From CADEDV01 sp048498035 (GTDB taxonomy: Bacteria; Bacteroidota; Bacteroidia; Chitinophagales; Chitinophagaceae): a DNA stretch of 64,000 nucleotides. The stretch lies in the NCBI GenBank assembly GCA_048498035.1, contig JBEHYT010000007.1, positions 124,001 through 188,000 on the forward strand, given 5' to 3'. Shown here piece by piece: positions 59,563 through 64,000 of the stretch. The translations under genes were made by a program, and so were the position numbers. The notes beneath the pieces are model-generated. The model was given only the letters and a program-made list of their open reading frames with translations. It did no database searches and was not told the origin of the DNA. Each line of letters starts with the position of its first letter. Position 1 is the first letter of the stretch.

Positions 59563-60120
59563 TCAATAATTCAACGCTCCTAATTTCTCCAATCCATACA
59601 GAATACAGGAAACATGCATGGCCTGGATGATCTGGTTAGAACGAAGTAATTCTTTCAACGCCTCTATGGTGTATAACTCCACTTCTATTTCTTCATTCGG
59701 ATCCAGGTGTTGCTCCATTGTTTTCTCTCCTCCCGTTGCCAGGAACATGTGCAGTAAATTATTGTTGGTGGAAGTGTTGGCGGAAATCCTGCCGAGGTAT
59801 TGATAATTGGAAAATACGAAGCCCGTTTCTTCTGCCAGTTCCCGCGCAATGGCCTGCTGCCACGACGCATCTGCAGGATCTACACAGCCGCCGGGTAATT
59901 CGATACCGGTTTCTCCAAGACCCTGGCGGTACTGGCGTACCATCACCACTTTTCCATCCCTGGTAATGGCCAGGGCGCACACCCAGGCGGGAAATTCATA
60001 CACGTAGTAGGGATCGATGATCTTTCCCTGCGGTGTTTCACACCGGTCTTTCCGCACGGTAAACCACAAATCTTTAAAAAGATATTGTGAAGAAAGCGTT
60101 TTCCATTTCAGGTTTCGCAT
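59563..60120 (-). CDS. NUDIX hydrolase, ADP-ribose pyrophosphatase-like
   Basis: A 185-residue NUDIX protein. The Nudix box is intact: a GGCVDP start, then QQAIARELAEETGF (about 97-110), matching Gx5Ex7REUxEExGU. The upstream VRQYRQG and GIELPGG match the ADP-sugar pyrophosphatase subfamily (NudF-like). Last gene of a four-gene minus-strand unit, one base after yfiT-like. Confidence 0.9.
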   Translation of the reverse strand: MRNLKWKTLSSQYLFKDLWFTVRKDRCETPQGKIIDPYYVYEFPAWVCALAITRDGKVVMVRQYRQGLGETGIELPGGCVDPADASWQQAIARELAEETGFVFSNYQYLGRISANTSTNNNLLHMFLATGGEKTMEQHLDPNEEIEVELYTIEALKELLRSNQIIQAMHVSCILYGLEKLGALNY

Positions 60121-60121
60121 A

Positions 60122-60667
60122 TTACCACTTCATTCTTTCGCGCAGCGCATTAATATGAGCGCAGTGATGACGACCGTGCCATGCATACATACCCAGTAAG
60201 GTCCATAAACGGATGGTCTTTTTTTGTTCAGGGTGATAGATGGTACGGTTGTTCCAATCGTTGTCTGAAACATATTTCAACGCCTCATGCCAACGGACAT
60301 GAAGTGCATGTAACAGGGTGATGGAAATATTTATAGGAAGTTTGTGTACGTCATTCATTTCTGCCCACTGTTTTTCATCGTACGTTTTGATGGTGGGATT
60401 ATCCTCGGTAAGTCCAACCTTGAAGCGCATATAAGCATTCATATGGCTGTCTGCCACATGGTGTACCAGTTGCTGCACGCTCCACCCTCCTTCGCGGTAG
60501 GGTGTTAACAGTTGCTGTTCATCCAAATTCAGCACTGCGCTTTCCAGTTGCAATGGAAGAAATTTGATATCAGCCAGCCATTCGATCTTTTTCTCAATGG
60601 AGAAAGGCTGTGGTTCATATTTACCGATCGGGTAGCGAAAATCGATAGCTGCTGTTGACATGGTCAT
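60122..60667 (-). CDS. YfiT/BstA-like bacillithiol transferase family protein
   Basis: A 181-residue DinB-superfamily protein, closest to YfiT: DFRYPIGKYEPQ at the start, GGWSVQQLVHHVADSHMNAY (about 61-80) with metal-binding histidines, and the C-terminal YAWHGRHHCAHI with the other histidines. YfiT/BstA members are thiol transferases or metal-dependent hydrolases; bshB1 in the same window supports a bacillithiol cofactor. Its ATG follows the FKBP stop without a gap (TAAATG). Confidence 0.9.
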   Translation of the reverse strand: MTMSTAAIDFRYPIGKYEPQPFSIEKKIEWLADIKFLPLQLESAVLNLDEQQLLTPYREGGWSVQQLVHHVADSHMNAYMRFKVGLTEDNPTIKTYDEKQWAEMNDVHKLPINISITLLHALHVRWHEALKYVSDNDWNNRTIYHPEQKKTIRLWTLLGMYAWHGRHHCAHINALRERMKW

Positions 60668-61105
60668 TTATTTTTCAATACTGATCAATTCGACTTCAAA
60701 GATGAGCGTGGCGCCGCCGGGGATCGCTCCGCCTGCTCCGCGATCGCCATAGGCCAGGTCTGAAGGAATCCACAAGCGCCAGTGACTGCCTTCCTTCATA
60801 AGCGGAATGGCAATCTGCCAACCCTGGATCAGTGAACGCAGGGGTGCTTTGAAAGGTTGGCCGCGTTTGAAGGAATTGTCAAATTCCTTGCCATCCAGCA
60901 GGCTGCCTTTATAATGCGCCAGCACCGTATCAGCAATAGCGGGCTGGTTGCCCGTTCCTTCTTTCAGCACTTCATACTGGATACCTTCGGGCAATGTGGT
61001 AACTCCGGGCTTTGCAGCATTCTCTTTTAAAAACGCAGCACCTGTTTCTTTTTCTTTCTCCACTTTCCCGGCCAGGAAGTTCTTCAATTTGTTTTGTGTG
61101 TTCAT
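60668..61105 (-). CDS. FKBP-type peptidyl-prolyl isomerase
   Basis: A 145-residue protein: a short helical N-terminus (about 1-35), then a complete FKBP domain with VLAHYKGSLLDGKEFDNSF, LIQGWQIAIPLMKEGSHWRL and IPSDLAYGDRGAG, and FEVELISIEK at the end. No signal peptide, so a cytosolic folding catalyst is expected. Encoded seven bases after the ABC ATPase. Confidence 0.92.
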   Translation of the reverse strand: MNTQNKLKNFLAGKVEKEKETGAAFLKENAAKPGVTTLPEGIQYEVLKEGTGNQPAIADTVLAHYKGSLLDGKEFDNSFKRGQPFKAPLRSLIQGWQIAIPLMKEGSHWRLWIPSDLAYGDRGAGGAIPGGATLIFEVELISIEK

Positions 61106-61112
61106 AGTTATA

Positions 61113-61874
61113 TTATTCTTCGCGTAGCGAATGACCTGTCAGGTTAATAAATACATCTTCCAGGTTTGCTTTTTTTACTTCTTTAGGTCGTTCAAAACCG
61201 GTGGCAACCAGTTTGTCGATCAATCCATCAGGACTGTCAAGCGCCACAATATTGCCTGAATCAATAATGGCGACGCGGTCGCAGAGATATTCTGCTTCAT
61301 CCATATAATGCGTGGTGATGATCACGGTAGTTCCGCGTTCGCGAATATTTTTTACCAACTCCCAAAGGCTTCGCCGCGCCTGTGGATCAAGGCCGGTGGT
61401 GGGTTCATCCAGGAAAATAACACGGGGCTGGTTGATAAGTGTTGTTGCAACCGAGAACCGTTGTTTTTGTCCGCCGCTCAGTTCCTTAAATTTTGCTTTG
61501 GATTTTTCTTTCAGGTTTACGGTTTCCAGTAATTGCATGGGATCAACCGGCTGGTTATATAAACCGCTAAACAATTCAATAAGTTGCACCAGGTTAAGGC
61601 CCGGATAATACCCGCTGGCCTGTAATTGTACACCAATGATCTTTTTTATTTCGCTGGGCTGTTTGTCAAGGTCAAGACCATCCACTTCCACTACTCCGCT
61701 TGTTTTCTCCCGTAATGTTTCAATGATTTCGAGCGTAGTGGATTTGCCGGCACCGTTGGGACCGAGCAGCCCGAAAATTTCACCTTCATATACATCAAAT
61801 GAAATGCCTTTCACGGCCCGGAATTTTCCATAATCCTTTACAAGATCCCGGACGGAAATGATGGTTTTCTTCAT
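61113..61874 (-). CDS. ABC transporter ATP-binding protein
   Basis: A 253-residue ABC ATPase. Walker A GPNGAGKST (about 38-46), signature LSGGQKQR, Walker B VIFLDEPTTGLDP, then the switch His in ITTHYMDEAEYL. It is of the DrrA/CcmA/Nod type that pairs with an ABC-2 permease, but no permease gene is in the operon. Substrate unknown. First gene of a four-gene unit with FKBP, YfiT and NUDIX genes. Confidence 0.93.
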   Translation of the reverse strand: MKKTIISVRDLVKDYGKFRAVKGISFDVYEGEIFGLLGPNGAGKSTTLEIIETLREKTSGVVEVDGLDLDKQPSEIKKIIGVQLQASGYYPGLNLVQLIELFSGLYNQPVDPMQLLETVNLKEKSKAKFKELSGGQKQRFSVATTLINQPRVIFLDEPTTGLDPQARRSLWELVKNIRERGTTVIITTHYMDEAEYLCDRVAIIDSGNIVALDSPDGLIDKLVATGFERPKEVKKANLEDVFINLTGHSLREE

Positions 61875-61911
61875 ACCTCTAGATTGGGGAATAAAGATAG
61901 CGAATTACGCC

Positions 61912-62928
61912 TTATTGATCTTTATCCAGGAAGGTTTCGAGTTCTTCCATCATCAGTTTGCTTCCTACAAAGAAGGGGCTGCGCTGGTGCAGTTCGGTAG
62001 GAACTACATCCAGGATGCGCTGCTTTCCGTTAGAAGCCTTCCCTCCTGCCACTTCCACGATAAAGGCAAATGGATTACACTCATATAACAACCGCAATTT
62101 GCCATTGGGTTTGTCGGTAGTTCCCGGGTAGGTAAAAATGCCGCCTTTGATGAGGTTCCGGTGTACATCGGCCACCATGCTTCCAATATAGCGCTGGGTA
62201 TAAGGGCCGCCATTGGTTTGGTCTTTTTTCTGGCAGGCTGTTATATATTGTTTTACTCCTTCTGTGTATTTGAAAAAATTACCATGGTTCACGGAATAGA
62301 TTCGTCCCAATTCCGGGCACCGGATCCCCGGGTGGCTCAGGCACCATTCACCAATGGACGGGTCTAATGTAAACCCATTTACGCCCCTGCGGGTGGCGTA
62401 TACCATCATGGTGGAAGAACCGTAGATCATGTACCCGGCCGCAACCTGCCTGTTACCGGGCTGGAGGAAGTCTGCCAGCGTAACCGGCGTTCCGAGCGGT
62501 GTAACGCGGCGGTACACGCTGAAAATAGTTCCGATGGAGACATTTACATCAATATTGGCGCTGCCATCCAACGGATCAAACAGGCATACATATTTTGATT
62601 TACGGCTTACTTCATCCTCGAAGGCTACAAAATCGTCCAGTTCCTCGCTGGCAATACCGGCGCAACTGATACCATGGCTCAGGGCACCCATAAACTGGTT
62701 GTTGGCAAATACGTCCAGCTTTTTCACTTCTTCACCCTGTACATTCACCGTACCTGCATCACCAAGTATATCCACGAGGCCGGCCTTGTTTACCTCCACG
62801 TTTACCCGCTTGGCGGCTAGTCCCATATCCCGTAAAAGGCCTGAGAGTTCGCCGGTGGCGCCGGGAAAATCCCGCATGCCCTGGATGGTAAATTCGTCGA
62901 GTGTAAGAATATTCCGATTCACATTCAT
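61912..62928 (-). CDS. fbp: Fructose-1,6-bisphosphatase, class 1
   Basis: A 338-residue gluconeogenic enzyme that hydrolyses fructose 1,6-bisphosphate. Metal-binding FDPLDGSANIDVN (about 114-126), IASEELDDF, and the substrate site RYIGSMVADVHRNL with GGIFTYPGT. The family's usual length. A promoter box (62949-62956) lies 21 bases before the ATG. Transcribed alone, divergent from aspartate kinase. Confidence 0.96.
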   Translation of the reverse strand: MNVNRNILTLDEFTIQGMRDFPGATGELSGLLRDMGLAAKRVNVEVNKAGLVDILGDAGTVNVQGEEVKKLDVFANNQFMGALSHGISCAGIASEELDDFVAFEDEVSRKSKYVCLFDPLDGSANIDVNVSIGTIFSVYRRVTPLGTPVTLADFLQPGNRQVAAGYMIYGSSTMMVYATRRGVNGFTLDPSIGEWCLSHPGIRCPELGRIYSVNHGNFFKYTEGVKQYITACQKKDQTNGGPYTQRYIGSMVADVHRNLIKGGIFTYPGTTDKPNGKLRLLYECNPFAFIVEVAGGKASNGKQRILDVVPTELHQRSPFFVGSKLMMEELETFLDKDQ

Positions 62929-62948
62929 AAAGCAAGTTTCTAACGAAG

Positions 62949-62956
62949 CAAATGTA
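62949..62956 (-). promoter_or_regulatory. Minus-7 box for fbp
   Basis: TACATTTG on the minus strand, 20 bases before the fbp ATG, predicts a leader of about 14 nt. Confidence 0.55.
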
Positions 62957-63098
62957 AGGGTTCGCTCCCAAAAACTACATTTTGCTACCAGGCCGAAAGA
63001 GGTAAAAACAGCCTGTCAACCGTGTAAAAAATACACGCTGTAAAGGGTTTGTGCCGGGGAATACCGACCTTTGCCGTTCAATATCGCGAACGTCCTGT

Positions 63099-64000
63099 AT
63101 GAAGGTTTTTAAATTTGGCGGCGCTTCCGTCAGTTCCATTGATAGAATTATAAATACCGCGGCCATCGTAAAAGAATATGCGCATGAAAAACTGCTTATA
63201 GTGGTTTCTGCCATGGGCAAAACAACGAATGCCCTGGAAAAAGTGGCCGAAGCATTCTTCGCCGGTAACAAAACCGAAGCACTGGCGTTGTTTGAAGCCG
63301 TAAAACAACAGCACCTTGACACATCGCGCGCGTTACTAAACAAGCATGCAGCAGCCTGTGAAAATCGTTTGCGCGATTTTTTCACGGAAGTGGAATGGCT
63401 GCTTCATGATGAACCTGTACGCGAATATGACTATTATTACGACCAGATCGTTTGTTGCGGCGAGCTGCTATCCACCAGTATTTTCAGTTTTTTCCTGGAG
63501 GAAAATGGTACTACAAATTATTGGATGGATGTGCGTGATATTTTCAGAACCGATGATGATTTCCGGGATGCGGAGATCGATTGGAATGTTACGCAATCCA
63601 ATGTCAGCAACACTGTTGTGCCGGTTTTTGAAAAATATAACCTTGTATTGACGCAGGGATTTATCGGCGCTACGGATGAAAACGAAAGCACCACGCTGGG
63701 GCGTGAAGGCAGCGACTACACCGCGGCGGTTTTTGCGAGCCTGCTTAATGCAGAAAGCCAAACCATCTGGAAAGATGTGGAAAATGTAATGAATGCTGAT
63801 CCGCGACAATTCCCGGATGCCGTACCGCTGCCAGAACTGAACTATAATGAGGTAATTGAGATGGCCTATTATGGTGCGCAGGTCATCCACCCCAAGACCA
63901 TAAAACCCCTGCAAAACAAAAATATCCCGTTATATGTCAAATGTTTCCTGGACAGCAAACTTCCGGGAACCATTATTCACAATCAGCCGGTTCATCATCT
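63099..64000 (+). CDS. lysC: Aspartate kinase, N-terminal part
   Basis: The start of an aspartokinase that runs off the window; about 300 residues are visible. The N-terminal KFGGASVSS is the amino-acid kinase signature, and QGFIGATDENESTTLGREGSDYTA and YYGAQVIHPKT are the catalytic and substrate motifs. First step of lysine, threonine and methionine synthesis. Whether ACT domains follow cannot be seen. The start at 63099 lies after the fbp divergent region, 171 bases long. Confidence 0.95.
   Translation, partial: MKVFKFGGASVSSIDRIINTAAIVKEYAHEKLLIVVSAMGKTTNALEKVAEAFFAGNKTEALALFEAVKQQHLDTSRALLNKHAAACENRLRDFFTEVEWLLHDEPVREYDYYYDQIVCCGELLSTSIFSFFLEENGTTNYWMDVRDIFRTDDDFRDAEIDWNVTQSNVSNTVVPVFEKYNLVLTQGFIGATDENESTTLGREGSDYTAAVFASLLNAESQTIWKDVENVMNADPRQFPDAVPLPELNYNEVIEMAYYGAQVIHPKTIKPLQNKNIPLYVKCFLDSKLPGTIIHNQPVHH

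Noticed and set aside
1..64000. CRISPR array, insertion sequence or prophage structural genes
   Set aside because: No regularly spaced repeats, transposase motifs or phage structural proteins were found; the only mobility gene is the integrase at 39257.

Overview
This 64 kb window is ordinary chromosome of a Bacteroidota bacterium, most likely of the Chitinophagaceae type. The signs are a TonB-dependent receptor with a carboxypeptidase-regulatory-like N-terminus, families largely confined to the phylum (DUF4397, DUF4199, DUF4294), bacillithiol genes, many exported proteins ending their signal peptide in AQ, few Shine-Dalgarno sequences, and repeated TAnnTTTG minus-7 promoter boxes. The placement is by gene content only; no rRNA is present.

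Layout. 1-2.5 kb: end of a YihY/BrkB membrane protein, two thioredoxin-fold proteins and a TrmH-type RNA methyltransferase. 2.7-12.0 kb: seven co-directional genes for the complete reductive pyrimidine catabolic route, from an NCS1 permease through dihydropyrimidine dehydrogenase (PreT/PreA), dihydropyrimidinase, beta-ureidopropionase and an omega-aminotransferase to CoA-acylating (methyl)malonate-semialdehyde dehydrogenase. 12-18.2 kb: a DUF4397 lipoprotein, a TonB-dependent receptor behind two matching palindromes and a hairpin-rich leader, an unusual tRNA-Cys, a VOC protein and an S10 peptidase. 18.3-20.6 kb: two tRNA-Pro genes, a tandem 116-bp hairpin repeat, a DUF891/HTH toxin-antitoxin pair, an orphan HigA with a HigB remnant, and an apparently truncated membrane gene: a worn accessory patch. 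20.6-28.5 kb: a surface-glycan cluster (a dihydroorotase homologue that has lost its metal ligands, DUF4199, two glycosyltransferases, then hddA, gmhA and an hddC-gmhB fusion for GDP-D-glycero-alpha-D-manno-heptose). 28.6-39 kb: lepA and many small independent genes, including a SET-domain protein behind an unreported 50-residue basic gene, and an 88-nt imperfect hairpin. 39.1-42.9 kb: tRNA-Lys, a tyrosine recombinase and four small exported orphans, probably an integrated element. 43-64 kb: core genes (YggS, acyl-CoA dehydrogenase, M48-TPR protein, ccmE-ccmF, bshB1, desaturase, agmatinase family, radical SAM, TonB, folC, an ABC/FKBP/YfiT/Nudix operon, fbp and the start of aspartate kinase).

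The clearest functional systems are the pyrimidine operon and the heptose-nucleotide cluster. The least explained signals are the leader of the TonB-dependent receptor, the tandem hairpin repeats beside tRNA-Pro, the 88-nt hairpin near 37.1 kb, and the pseudo-dihydroorotase at the head of the glycan cluster. No CRISPR array, rRNA, intact prophage or insertion sequence was found.
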